Below, one piece after another: positions 1-11,540 of a DNA stretch of 64,000 nucleotides. Below the pieces are notes generated by a model. It ran no database searches, had not been told where the DNA came from, and worked only from the letters and a program-made list of their open reading frames with translations. Each line of letters begins with the position of its first letter. Positions within the stretch are counted from its first letter, which is position 1. A program made the position numbers and the translations under genes. The stretch is from Marchantia polymorpha subsp. ruderalis (taxonomy: Eukaryota; Streptophyta; Marchantiopsida; Marchantiales; Marchantiaceae): positions 7,014,001 to 7,078,000 of the forward strand of contig AP031358.1 of NCBI GenBank assembly GCA_037833965.1. The letters run 5' to 3'.

Positions 1-43
1 AAAGATTGGATCCTCATGCTAGCCCAACTGTCTGATCTTGCAG

Positions 44-2158
44 GATCTTCCCGACGAGGCGGTTGTGTGTATATGCACGCACATTTTTTGTAGGCAGTGT
101 ATCTCGGAACAGTTGGCTACTGGCGATGATAACTGCTGTCCAATCCCAAAATGCAGGAAAGCATTGAATTTGTCCCTGGTGTTCACTTTAGCATCCTTAA
201 AGAGCTGTGACGTGGATGACGGTAATAGCACCACAAACTCTCTGATTGTTGAAGGAACATCAGAAGACTGCCACAATCTTGAAGAAACAGGCTGGAAAAC
301 CTCCTCCAAGATCAATGCTGTGATTGACACTCTGAGTTCTCTCCCTAAAATCACCGTTGTTGTAGAGAATGGCAAGGTTGTGGCAGAAGTAAGCAAAGAT
401 CTCGAAGATGTAAAACTTGTAGATACTTCAAATGTTAGATTAGCAAACCTTCAGCCGGCTTTCTCTGAAATTGTTCCCTCGACAGAAGTCAAGAATCTAA
501 AAACCGATGTCAAGGTAGAAAACGTTCCATGCTCTTCGGGAAGTAGAGAGATATCGGATACGTCAACCGAACAGATGCTGGAAGACAACGCGGGAGTCAA
601 GGTGGAAGTTATTACAACAGACCCCGTTAACTGTAAAGATTTAGTCACCAGAGTTTTTGTTCAGTCGACAGAGAAAGCCATAGTGTTTTCACAATGGACA
701 AGTATGCTGGATTTGCTGGAAGTTAGCTTGAAGCAAGCCAAGTTCAATTACAGGAGGCTTGACGGTACTATGTCTGTTTTGGCTCGAGATCGGGCGGTCG
801 CTGAGTTCAAGACTTTGCCTGAGGTACGTTTCCCCCACAACGCGATGCCTGCATTTGTATCGATTACTTTCGATTATCAAATTCGAGTTCTGTGCAATTC
901 AGATGTAATCTTCCATATCCTTCCTGAATTTTTTTAATCAATTACTGAATATGCTACTCCAATTAGCATACGCTTTAAATGAAGGTGAGTTTATTAAAGC
1001 TTCACTCCATAAAATTGTTTACGGGCTTTACCCACGCGCAAGTTATCAGCTCAAATTGAGAAAGAGATAATCCACCTTATTGTGCAGGCTTGAATGGGAG
1101 TGTGGGATAAGCGACATGCAGCATCTACTTACTCTTCATGCTATGTTTTTTTCACAGGTTACGGTGATCATAATGTCGTTGAAGGCGGCGAGCTTGGGCT
1201 TGAATATGGTCGCTGCCTGCCATGTTCTATTGTTGGACGTCTGGTGGAACCCGACCACGGAAGATCAAGCTATCGATCGAGCTCATCGTATTGGGCAAAC
1301 GCGGACTGTCCGGGTTTCTCGTTTCACTGTCAGGAATACAATCGAAGACCGTATTTTGGCTTTGCAGGTACAATTTTTGATTAGCTTTTTCCTACCTTTC
1401 AGTTCCTATCAACCTATATGCGTCATGGAAAGCTCCTTGGCTTTCTCTTACGTATGGGTGGTTGGTCTTCTTGTATCTGGGATGCCTTGATGTAGCTTTG
1501 ACTCTTAACTTGGAACCTGAAATTTTGGTTATTGTTTACTCCTTTATTGGGTTGTAACCTTCGTGTAGCCATCGTGAAGATTCAAAGTGCTTTCTCTGTG
1601 AAAGTTATGTGATGACAGAGCGTTCCTCAAAGGCCACAGTACTGAATGCTTCTCTCTTCTTTTCATTGGCTTTTACTGAGAGCAGAAGTTATCATGAATG
1701 GTAGTGATCATGAAAAAATAGTTAGAGGTAGTAAGGGCCTCCTGGAAATTGTCTGCCTTCTCTTTGGTTCATTTATCCATTTATCTCGTATAGAATACAT
1801 CTGTTCTATCGCGCCAAGGCTTCTGGTGCATGAAATTCATTCATGGACGAACTGAAACTCTGTTAGGTGATGAATCATGATAAAAGTCGTGGCTGACCAT
1901 GGCGTGACTCTCGCATTAGCAATTTGCTTTCATTGTTTAGTTATGAATTCTGATTGGGTAAGTAACCCTGGATAAGGATTTCGATGTTTTCGAAGTTCTT
2001 TGTCATTATTAACATAGTTTCTTCTCTTTTCAATACCTGTTACTTCGCAGGAGCGAAAGCGGCAGATTGTTGCATCAGCATTTGGTGACGGCGAAGCTGG
2101 AGGACAGAAAACCACTAGACTCTCTGCTGCAGATCTTGAATATCTTTTCCATATATGA
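44..2158 (+). CDS. RING-finger/SNF2 helicase, CHR28/FRG-like (3' part of gene, three exons)
   Basis: This is the C-terminal part of a SNF2-family ATPase with an embedded RING finger, the class of plant CHR28/FRG and RAD5/HLTF proteins; family members act in the nucleus on chromatin. Exons read 44-823, 1158-1367 and 2051-2158. They are bounded by an acceptor at 42-43, donors at 824 and 1368, acceptors at 1156-1157 and 2049-2050, and stop TGA at 2156-2158. Exon 1 holds a C-x-H-x2-C-x2-C type RING half (CTHIFCRQC, then CPIPKC), a linker of roughly 150 residues, then helicase motif IV ([15 protein letters not shown]). Exon 2 holds motifs V and VI ([31 protein letters not shown]). Exon 3 ends in the family-typical [12 protein letters not shown] and DLEYLF. 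The reading frame is intact over all three exons, so the gene is probably functional. The N-terminal ATPase half lies outside the window. CHR28-like is preferred over RAD5 because of the tail; this is family memory, not a search. Confidence 0.85.
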
Positions 2159-4150
2159 GTTATTTTTCGGTGTTACACGCGCATCGATTGACATACCAGA
2201 GTTACTTGTGCCCATAATTTTGAATCTTCACAGGTGGACTTGGGAGGCAGAAGTTTTGTTGGTCCCTCCCCACCCCTAGTCCGATGGGCAGGACCTGGAA
2301 TAGCAAGTGATCAGCTCATGAAGGAATGAATTCTCAAGATCACGGCATACATTTTACGCAGGGGATCGAGGGTTAGGTCATGTACGGAAAAGCTTTGTGC
2401 TTGATGCGCAAGGCGATGCTGTAGCGTAGACAGTAGCAGCAACAATTTTTGTTGGAAGTTAGCCCTGTTTTCCAAAAGAAGATGGACCAGTGAAGGGATC
2501 TCAGTGGAAACTCTGTGATGTTGGAGGTTTCAGGGCTTTATGTGTTAAGAAGCTCTTCATGTTTTAAAGGAAAGGAGAACCACGATTTGAGCAAGCTGTA
2601 CCTGTGTAGTCACTCTCTCACTTCCAAAGTGCGCTTAGTCGTTCCGCCGTTTTGTACTTTCACTTTTGCAAGTTTGTGTAATGCCTTCGGTGTACGTGAC
2701 CATTGTTTGATGCTAATCATGAAAATGTCTGCAGAAACGGTGACAATACTGTGGGATAAATAAATTTGCAGGTCATTTGGCACCTTCTCGGATACCTATG
2801 TGGAGTAGAGGACGTAATTATGATCCTTTCTTACTAATTTTCGAAAGTGTAGATGGTATTCTCTCAGTTGGAATGAACCATCTGGCCCTCCCTACTAGAG
2901 AATCAGCAAGCTAGCGAACGAATGCCTTCGTACCTCAGTTGATATCATTTCCGAGAAGGCTCAAGAGATCCAGTTATATTGAAGGAGCAGCAACAAAGCA
3001 GCATTGTTGTTGGAATAGACTGAAATAATTTAAAAATCAGGACCAGCGAATGCTCAACACGAACTCTCCCTCATTCTGAGACCAGCACACGAAGATATGA
3101 TGCTTATAGGTAGCTTATCTATAATTGGTTTCCCTTTTTAAACTGGATTTTATTCAAAAGACTTTCTGTTCTCTGGAGAAGTGGGCATGGCTGATCGTAT
3201 TTGTAGCAAATTGCTCACTTGAAAGGGGTGCACTTATGGAGAGACAGTGGATCATACGAACTAGTCAATACAAGTCACACGTGAGGACAGGAGGAGAAAG
3301 GGGTGAATTTCTCTGTCGTATTTGCGAGTGATATCTTCTGTGGATGAATAGCACCGGATTCAGCTGGATTATCTCATCAGCGCAATACAGGACGTCGTCG
3401 GTTCTATCATATAACAAGGTAAAGTAAACATCTTTGATATGTTCACGCACATGCATTGAGTGGAACAGGTTATAACGTGTGCGAGAAAGAAGACAATGCC
3501 TGAGTGAAAACTCTGGCGTGCCAGTTATGTCGCCTTCGACTTCGTCAGACCCAGAAAGATGTCTCGAGTTTAGCAGACAACAAACTGCACGATGTAGGCA
3601 ATCCAAAAAGAGCACCATCGTCGGAGTGTAGTGATGACTCGATTAAAAAACTCAAGCCCGGGACAAGTTCCACTCAAACTGTCGTGGAGGAATGTGCTTT
3701 GCTGGCTGGGCTTTAACCCAGTGACGGAAAAGAACTCGTAGCCTTCGGCTTGAGTGGCACTTTAGATGCGGATCTTTTCAGGTACCCGTACTAAGGGCCA
3801 GCCGGTCCTCAAGCGAGACAGCACGAAGAAATAGCGAAGTGGACTGCGTTCCATCAAACGATCAAAAGGTGCCGTCAGAGGGTCGTTTTCAGCTGAGCTT
3901 GGAGCTGCTTTTCAGTGACGACCGATCGAGGCGTGTCCGATTCAATGCATGTGACGCTTTACTCGGACCGAGCTCCCCCTTGGCTAACTGTTGCCCTTCT
4001 TTATCCGACAGCTAGAAGCATCCAGCTGGCAATCCTTGAACCTGCTGGATGGCCTCGCCTGAGGCACATAGCTCTCCATATTCCCATTTGAATGGAGAAA
4101 AGTTTATGCAATCGACTCGGCATGACCAACTTTCAAAGGATTTCAAAACC
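2159..4150. other. Downstream flank of the SNF2 gene; no gene supported
   Basis: This stretch holds the 3' flank of the SNF2 gene. The part up to about 2262 recurs in the decayed copy at 37.1-38.4 kb. A 70-codon plus-strand ORF at 3504-3716 has a polar, Ser-rich tail (ECSDDSIKKL) and could be an exon. It overlaps a 117-codon minus-strand ORF, and neither resembles a known family. I see no further gene. Confidence 0.4.
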
Positions 4151-5322
4151 TTTTTTTGGGTAAGTGGAATAATAAGGCTTTTCAAAAGAATTATTCTTCG
4201 GCCACGTTGAGCCTATCTTAATGATAGATGGATTTATTGCCGACAATTTTCAAGAGGACTGCTCTATCAACCTCTGAAAATGGAGACCCTGTGTCTTAGT
4301 GAAGATATTTCTTTGATTCATTTCTATTTCATTACAGATACAATTTTCGACTGATTGACTTGATCAATACAATTTTGATTGATAAAATCAGTGAATAATT
4401 TTGTGTGTGCATGTTTAGTTTTAGAATAATAAAGATTGCCTTAATACAACTTGTTCTTAAAAGTCAATACCGTACTAACATTGAAGTTCCAGTTCTCATG
4501 AAGGATACTAACCTCAAGTATTAATTTTCAACATCATCGGTTTTGTACTTCAGTAACTTAGAAATTTGAGATGTAGTATTACACACTACATTTCAACACT
4601 GATGATTGTTCAAAGTATCAATAAAATCTTGGATGTACCTTTTCTTAGATTGAAACAAATCTAAACGAAATCTAGATAGTATTTTGAACAATTTCCAATA
4701 TTGAAAATTATAATCTTGTTTATTTTATTTCCTCTATGAAAATTTTAATTTACATAGAGATGAATTTATTGAATTGAAATGATAAAGTTAATAATTAAAT
4801 TAGTGTATAAATTATAATATTAATCAAGGAGTTGATTACCATTATTTAATCATTATCATATTTTTTATAAGAGTTTTTCTTGTAAAAAATTTAAATTAAT
4901 TTTTTATAAGTTGTGTATAAGTATAATTATTTTTTCTTTCAATGACAAATAAATTAAATATTAAATTTCATATCATTAAAATTTTTATTATATATTTATA
5001 TATGTTTATATCAATAAACTAAAATCATTTGATTGGATGAATTAATTATGAAAATGAATTAAATCAATCAATATTTTTAAGTTTTAAGTATCTAATGACA
5101 TAGTGATATTTCAATATAGAAATAATTGACTTAACAAAAATCAAATAAATTAATAGCATGTAGTCATAAAATCTACATCATCAAGGTCAATGATATGTAT
5201 AAAAAAAACTTCAATACATCTTAATGTTATATTTTTATTCATATTTTTATGATAATGTTTTAAGTTTTAAATACATCTTTCAAAAAAGTTGGAGAGATAT
5301 ATTTATGAAAATGGGTTATTTT
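4150..5322. other. AT-rich intergenic tract
   Basis: This is very AT-rich sequence with short homopolymer runs and stops in every frame. No coding potential, RNA gene or clear repeat boundary is visible before the copia LTR begins. Confidence 0.6.
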
Positions 5323-5647
5323 TGAAAGACCCAAACATCGAGATCGATCAACACGCACGACAGTCACAACACCGAGATAACGTGATTTATCTTCCACAGG
5401 CTACGTCCACGGGCAAGAGCAGAAACTTCACTAAAGCTTCAATGTATACACGGACTCCATAGCCAAGCTCTACTCTTTACTGTTCACTGTCTCATTGCTA
5501 TCCTAACCCGTGCGCAGAGAGAGTCCGCTTCTCTCTTCTATACAAGAAGAGATAAGGTAATCTAACCTAACCTAACCTAACCAAAGTTAACTTTCTAACC
5601 ATGGTTATCACTAATTGGAGTTAATTCAAGATGGAATGAACCTAACA
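5323..5647 (-). repeat. 3' LTR of the copia element (left on this strand)
   Basis: This 325-bp copy starts TGAAAGACCCAAAC and ends CCTAACA. It differs from the partner LTR by substitutions and by a (CCTAA)4 expansion at 5562-5582. That short expansion is not evidence of a telomere. Confidence 0.85.
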
Positions 5648-7083
5648 AACTTACCTTGACTCAAACATACCCAGTTGTTGATCTCCACCTATCCAAATCT
5701 CCTCCATAATCAACATCAACATACCCTCAACGCGAACTTGCATTGTTTGATTGTGCATCAAACAATATATAATCGAGTTTCAAGAGAACCCTTGATGTAT
5801 CTCATAATCCACTTTACAGCTTCCCAATGCTCTCGTCCGAGATTTGACATGTACCTACTCACCTTCCCAACTGCATATGCTATATTAGGTCTAGTGCGTA
5901 CCATAAGATACATAGTGCTGCCAACTGCACTTTCATAAGGAATAGAATACATCAACCCTTTAGCAGTTGCATCAGTTGAACATAAAGCTGCTGAAAGCTT
6001 AAAGTGTGCAGCTAATGAAGTACTTACAGCTTTAGCATTTGACATGTTAAACCTAGCAAGTAATTTCTCTGCATTTCGCGTTTGTGTCAACCAAAGTTTG
6101 CTTGATGACTAGTCCCTATGGATCTCCATGCCTAGTATATGCTTAGTATGACCTAAATCTTTCATATTAAACTCATAACTGAGCTGGACTTTGAGTTTAA
6201 TAATATCAGACCTATTCTTAGCGGCAATAAACATATCATCTACATACAACACGAGTAATATCAAGCCAAAACTTGTGTTGCTAACACGCTTCATGTACAC
6301 ACAAGGTCATATGCACTTCGTATGAAGCCCTGCGTATGCATGAACTCATCAAAACGTTTGTTCCATTGTCGGGAACTTTGCTTAAGTCCATACAAGGATT
6401 TAAGCAACCGACAAACCAAACGTTTCTTTCTTCTCTTCAAAAAACCCTCCGGTTGTCTCATGTAAATCACTTCGTCCAATGCTCCTTGTAAAAAGGCTGT
6501 AACAACTGGTCGAGGAATAAACCAAATAATGTGACAAGTGCACACAACAAGCATATAGTTGAAAACTTAGCAACTGGTGAAAAAACCTCGATGTAGTCGA
6601 TGCCCTTCCGCTGTTCAAAGCCCTTGGCCACCCATCTTGCCTTTCAGATTTTCTCAGCTACACCAATGGATCCATCCTTCACCGTGTAGACCCACTTGCA
6701 ATCTATAGCTCGTTTTCCATTGGGCAACTCCACGAGTTCTCAAGTTTGGTGTCATGAAGTGATTTCATCTCCTTACGCATTGCTGCATCCCAATCAAGCT
6801 TCTTCGGGACTAATTGAGATTCAGTATAAGAGGACGGACTTCCATCCTCTGTGATCAAAGCTTCTCCTGAGTCATCAACAAGTAGATACTCGTACTTAAT
6901 AGCATGTTCTGTAGGAAACCAAGTACCATACCTTTCGGGCGCACGTCGAACACGTGTTGATCTTGCCGTTGAAGACTCTAATTGATCATTATGTGCTGGT
7001 TTAGGTGATGGCTCACTAGCAATGTGTTGCTCTTCATGGACCTATTCAAGAACAAAATCTTGCTCTTCTGCTTCGTCCATCAT
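5648..7083 (-). pseudogene. copia reverse transcriptase and truncated RNase H
   Basis: Pieces at 6554-6291, 6300-6109 and 6090-5758 carry [21 protein letters not shown], then LLKSLYGLKQSSRQWNKRFD, and the catalytic LVLYVDDMFIAA. These are followed by MKDLGHTKHILGMEI and the RNase H lead-in (YMVRTRPNIAYAVG-like, RYIKG). The RNase H then reads GDLDRWRSTTGYVF and stops at the LTR edge, so about the last 100 residues and the usual polypurine tract are missing. A stop and frameshifts separate the pieces, and a linker region (EDGSPSSYTESQLVPKKLDW) lies at 6730-7080. Confidence 0.85.
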
Positions 7084-7691
7084 TTATGGAGCACCTCCTT
7101 GTGGCCCATCATGAAAGATTTTATGATAAATCTCCTCCTCAATGATGTTTAGGAAAGATAAATGGCCTTCATTAGTAGCAAGATCAACAATCTTCCACTC
7201 TTTTGATGATCTGGACTCATTGAAAAGAACAACTCTTATAACAACAAGTTTATAGCCTACACGATCCCAAAGCCGATATACTTTGACATCACGCTGATAA
7301 CCAAGAAAAATACACTTTGTAGCCTTGGGATTAAGCTTAGTCCTTGATTTCATAGGAATATATGCATAAACATCACATCTAAACACTCTAAGATAAGAGT
7401 AATTAGCATTTTGTTTATGCCACATTTCAAACTGAGTCTTGTAACTTATTGCACTAGAATGAGACAAGTTTACTGAATAAGCCGCAGTATTGATAGCTTG
7501 AGCACCAAAAATCTGTGGTAAACTAGCATGGCTTAACATACTCCGTGATCTATCCAACAACGTCCCATTGAGACTCTTTGACACGCCGTTTTGTTGTGGA
7601 GTATAAACATTGATGAAGTGGCGGGTAATCCATTCGTTTTCACAAAACGCGCCAAACTCCTGGGACACGTACTCTACACCGTTGTCTGATC
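7084..7691 (-). pseudogene. copia integrase core, second half
   Basis: The integrase resumes with RSDNGVEYVSQEFGAF, the second catalytic Asp region, and continues through VYTPQQNGVSKSLNGTLLDRSRSML and VFRCDVYAYIP, which are standard copia blocks. The catalytic Glu of NGVSERxN-type motifs reads as Lys or Ser here (NGVSKSLN), so this core is also altered. It joins in frame to KVNFL on the other side of the solo LTR. Confidence 0.8.
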
Positions 7692-8466
7692 TGTAAGACC
7701 TGATGTTGTATGTGTGAACTAGAACTAGAAATAGCCAAGTACTTGATTATGGTTAGGATAGTTATGACTAAATCTACCTAGTTATGACTAAGTCTAGCTA
7801 GTTTAGCTATAATGTCTATATTTGGCGGAATAACCAAAGAAGTTCTAGAAGATTTGAATGAACACTTCTATTTTTTTTGGTACAAAAGTCTAGATTTCAA
7901 GAGAAAATACTTTTTGAGTTCATGTTTAGTTTTGATTGGTTTGACTAAAGTAAGGAGTACTTCATTGGTTAGACCAAGTCTAATGTTGACTTAGTGGAAA
8001 GTGGAAGTTCTAGAAGTTGGAAAGTCACAAATGGCATGTCGCCACCTAAATCTAGGGATAAGTAAAAATCTAGAAGGTTTAGGAGTCCAATGGCATGTTG
8101 CCACATATTGATAACTAGTCAACCTTACTATGATTTATCTTTGTAAAAGTAAGTTAGATAGAAATTACCATTTGTTACTATGGTAAATTCTCAAGTAGTA
8201 TATATAGAGAGGTAGGGAAGAGACTCTCAAGCAAGTTTGGAGAGATCATATGTAGGGACTTGTTTCATATATGAAAGAATGACAAATTTTCAGTACCTTG
8301 GAGTGTCGATGTGTGTGTGAGTTGGAGTGATTCCTTGAGAGATTGTGTGAGAGGGTGTTTGTTTGGGGTATGAGTATGAGGAGGAATCTTAGTCTTCTAA
8401 ACCCATGATGAGCTACCGAAAAGCCATATGAGGTAAACCTGAGTGAGAGTCAGCCCGGAGGTCGCA
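7692..8466 (+). repeat. Solo LTR (copy A) inside copia integrase
   Basis: This 775-bp unit starts TGTAAGAC and ends CCCGGAGGTCGCA. It matches the unit at 44971-45828 throughout. It contains a tandem run of TAGTTATGACTAA-type boxes (about 7750-7810), two copies of CCAATGGCATGTYGCCAC and a TATATATA box near 8199-8206, the layout of a U3 region, so it is oriented plus. No internal coding region or second LTR accompanies it. The copia integrase frame resumes on either side. A clean target duplication is not visible (left TGATC, right TATTG). Confidence 0.8.
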
Positions 8467-8471
8467 TATTG

Positions 8472-9339
8472 CAAGAAATTCACCTTCTCTCCATTATGAG
8501 TCTCAACTTGGGCTTTCCACTTCTTAAAAGTGACAAAGACTTCAGACTTGTGTAGGAGAAAGTACATCAACACATACCTTGAGTAGTCATCAATAAACAT
8601 AACATAGTACTCCTTTCCAAAATGTGAGGCAACAAGGGAAGGGCCCTACACATAAGAATGAACATACTCGAGAACTATCTTGGAACTATGAACGCCAATT
8701 CCAAAAGCACATCGAGTGTGCTTTCCAAGTACAAAATACTCACAAAAGTCAAGCTTGCAAGAACTCAAGCTAGGTAATAAATTATGTTTGTGTAAAATAT
8801 TCATACCTTTTTCATTCATGTGGCTAAGACGAGCATGCCACAATCTGATCTCATACTTCAATGACGTCGTAGCATTGGCCTCACCGAGAATTGTAGATTC
8901 CTCCAAGATGTACATATTCTTCCGTTTGTAAGCTTTCATTATCACGGTGAAAACTCTCTCAACCGTGAAAATGCCATCAGTAGCTTTCCAATGAAAGCCT
9001 TTGATGTCAACCTTTCCGAGTGAAATTAAATGCTTACGCATACTAGGAATGTGTCTAACATTTGTCAATGTTAGAGTTTTCCCATCAAACTTTTGAATCC
9101 GAATGGATCTAATACTGTCAATCTTACAGGAGTTATCATTTCCCATTAAGATTGAACCTTGAGATGATGTGTAAGTTGTAAAAAATTCTCGAATAAAACA
9201 CATGTGATGAGAGCAAGAGGAGTTCAAAATCCATTAATCTTTCTTGGTGAGCAAATAGGTTCACAATACATAGCCTTCATCATTGTTGGTCACAACATTT
9301 GCAGAGGGACCAACATATTACTCTCTCTTCTCCTGCGGC
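8472..9339 (-). pseudogene. copia protease and N-terminal integrase
   Basis: The protease region begins WILNSSCSHHMC, where active copia proteases have W-I-L-D-S-G, so the catalytic Asp is Asn and the Gly is Ser. Downstream are the usual N-V-R-H-I-P and L-I-S-L-G blocks. The GAG-pre-integrase HHCC zinc region follows (LWHARLSHMNEKGM, then two Cys). A stop precedes GPSLVASHFGKEYYV. The catalytic core starts with MFIDDYSRYVLMYF and breaks off at KVNFL, where the solo LTR inserts. Confidence 0.8.
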
Positions 9340-10241
9340 TTACTACAACAATCATTTTTCATATGGCTTAGCTGCCCACACTTCCAACACTTCATCTCCT
9401 TCTTGATATCTTCCCTTGACTTGGATCGATTTCGCGACTTGCTGACGCTAGTAGATCGCTTCTATAATCTCTCACGAGTGACATAGAGAGCAATACAAGA
9501 AGAAGAAGGTGTTGAAACTAGCTTTTGTTGGATGTCGTCCGTCAACAAGGTAGTTACTACCTCGTTATATGTGATGCTTTCTTTCTCTCGATGAAGCAAC
9601 ACACGAGATAGAGTGTGATATGAGGCTGACAAGGAACTTAAAAGCTGCCATGTTTTTTTCTCATCACTCAAATCCTCACCCAGATTGAAAAGATCTATCA
9701 ACAAATCATTGAAAACATCAATGTGATCTTGGATCTTTGTAACTTCCACCATTTTGAAACTTATTAGCTTTAACAATGTGAAAAGCCGATTTGACAACTC
9801 CTTCATGTGGTACTTTGTTTGAAGCGCTTGAAATATAGCAATCACAATTTCCAGCTCCTCCACTTGTTTCAACACATTTGGCTTCAAGTCGAGAGTCACA
9901 ATAGTCACAGCTTGATCTTGAATCTCATTCCAATCCTCTTCATCAACATTCAAGGCTTTAGGTTTGAGAAACTTCCCCAAGCCCATTGCCTTGATCACCT
10001 TCTTGACTTGCCGTTCCTATAGGAGATAGTCGCCATCAAAACGTTCAACTTCAAACCTCGGTCCACCAATCTTAGATATCGCCATAGGTTTGATCGGCGG
10101 ATGACGTCCCGCAATGACTTCAACAGGATCCTCAGAGAGTAAGCTTGACTCCTCACTTTTGTCGTCTGAATGCAGGGTTCCAGCACCTATAGCAAAAATT
10201 GGAACAAGTTCCACTCTTCGCTTTAAACTACTCATGCCCAA
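9340..10241 (-). pseudogene. copia gag (UBN2-type) with CCHC zinc knuckle
   Basis: The gag is read in pieces: 10241-10017 (ends ERFDGDYLL), then 9998-9462 (starts near IKAMGLGKFLKPKAL). The long helical stretch with KQVEELEIVIAIFQAL, LDLKPN and LLSSLSASYHTLSRVLLHRE is typical of copia UBN2 gag. A perfect CX2CX4HX4C knuckle, CWKCGQLSHMKNDC, follows near 9346-9390. A stop lies between the first two pieces. In an intact element gag coats the RNA; this copy cannot make it whole. Confidence 0.8.
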
Positions 10242-11238
10242 AAAACGCTCACCGTGTTAACCGTTCTCAACACTTAGCCCCAAAAAACGTCAAAAAATGA
10301 AAGTTATCAGAATTGAAATCTGAAACCACTTACGCGTATTCCACAAGTGAACACACAAGAATGTGAAAACGATTTTTCAAAATCAACTTCCAATAAAAAG
10401 TTATTAAACCCTGAGTTTAGGGAGGTAAAAACTTGAATCTGGACCCCCCAAGGGAATCTTTCCTACCAAAATTTACGCAAGGCGTATTTCCAAAACCGTC
10501 TTTTGGACTATGTGCTCAACTAGCTTGAGAAAAATCCTGTAAAATTTAAGCTTAAACGGATATCATTTGCATACCCCAATCCACAAAAAATGCAAAAAAA
10601 TCAACTTTCTATCAACTCTCAATTGATTCCATTGTGACAAGATTACTCACAGTTTACATGTGCTACAAACTTTCACGATACAGCTTATTTGTACGTTTCG
10701 TATTCCTACCCAACTATTTTGGATACCCTTCCGACCCAAATATTTTGGAACCACATCCAACAATCTTGGAGCACCATCAAACGCGAAATTTTTGAATTTT
10801 GTCACTCCAGAATTGCGACACTCTGAAACCATAGTAGCAAGAATTAACCTAAATCTTCAAATACTTATAACTTTGCTAACTTCCATCGAAATTCAACAAA
10901 ATTTAGATCAAACTGGTCGTCTCAAAGAGTACATCAAATTTGTCTGTGAAAATTTGGAAAATTCAATAATTAAAAATTCAGAGTTTGAAAAAACAAAGCA
11001 GTTTCTCTCATAATAGATTATAAGAGAACTTTCCGCTTCAATTTTCAAAAAATCTTTCTAATCACTTGATGAAACTTTCTACTTCTTTCATCAAAATGAA
11101 ATTAGTGATTCTGACTACTATTCTACAGAGAATCAATCAACTATTACTTCAAATTGCGAGTAGAATTTACGCTAGCGCTTCCACGCCTTCTTGATCTCCA
11201 AAACTATGGAAATCAGAAATCCGCGTGCATTAAATGTA

Positions 11239-11250
11239 CTCTGATACCAA
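11239..11250 (-). promoter_or_regulatory. Copia primer-binding site (initiator-Met tRNA)
   Basis: The minus strand reads TTGGTATCAGAG, immediately inside the right LTR. This is the standard plant copia primer site, complementary to the 3' end of initiator methionine tRNA. It fixes the element's orientation as minus. Confidence 0.85.
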
Positions 11251-11251
11251 A

Positions 11252-11540
11252 TGAAAGACCCAAACATCCAGATCAATCAGCACGCACGACAGTCACAATA
11301 CCGAGATAATGTGATTCATCTTCCATAGGCTACGTCCGCGGACAAGAGCAGAAACTTCACTAAAGCTTTGTATACACGGCATCCATAGCCAAACACTACT
11401 CCTTACTGTTCACTCTTTCAATGCCATCTTGAACTGTGCGCACAGAAGGTCTAATTCTCTCTTCTATACAAAAAGAGATAAGGTAATATAACCTAACTTA
11501 ATCATGGGGGGAGTTAATCCAAGATAGAGTTAAACTAACA
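11252..11540 (-). repeat. 5' LTR of the copia element (right on this strand)
   Basis: This 289-bp LTR matches 5323-5647 along its length, including the blocks GCACGACAGTCACAA and AGAGATAAGGTAAT. It begins with TG and ends with CA, and borders the primer-binding site on its inner side. Confidence 0.85.

Larger units (their letters stand above)
5323..11540 (-). mobile_element. Degenerate Ty1/copia LTR retrotransposon
   Basis: A full-length but inactive copia element lies on the minus strand. Its two LTRs (5323-5647 and 11252-11540) both begin TGAAAGACCCAAACATC on the plus strand and end in CA. The flanking 5-mers are ATTTT (5318-5322) and ATTTG (11541-11545), a possible target duplication with one mismatch. 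Reading leftwards from the primer-binding site, the order is gag, zinc knuckle, protease, integrase, reverse transcriptase and RNase H, the copia order. The frame is broken by stops and frameshifts. The protease Asp is replaced, integrase is split by a solo LTR at 7692-8466, and RNase H runs straight into the LTR. LTR divergence, including a 36-bp length difference, indicates an old insertion. Confidence 0.9.

Noticed and set aside
5562..5582. Telomere-like (CCTAA)n run
   Set aside because: Four units only, of a different unit from the plant CCCTAAA repeat, lying inside a copia LTR and absent from the partner LTR.
5675..5938. 87-codon plus-strand ORF
   Set aside because: Antisense shadow of the copia RT/RNase H frame.
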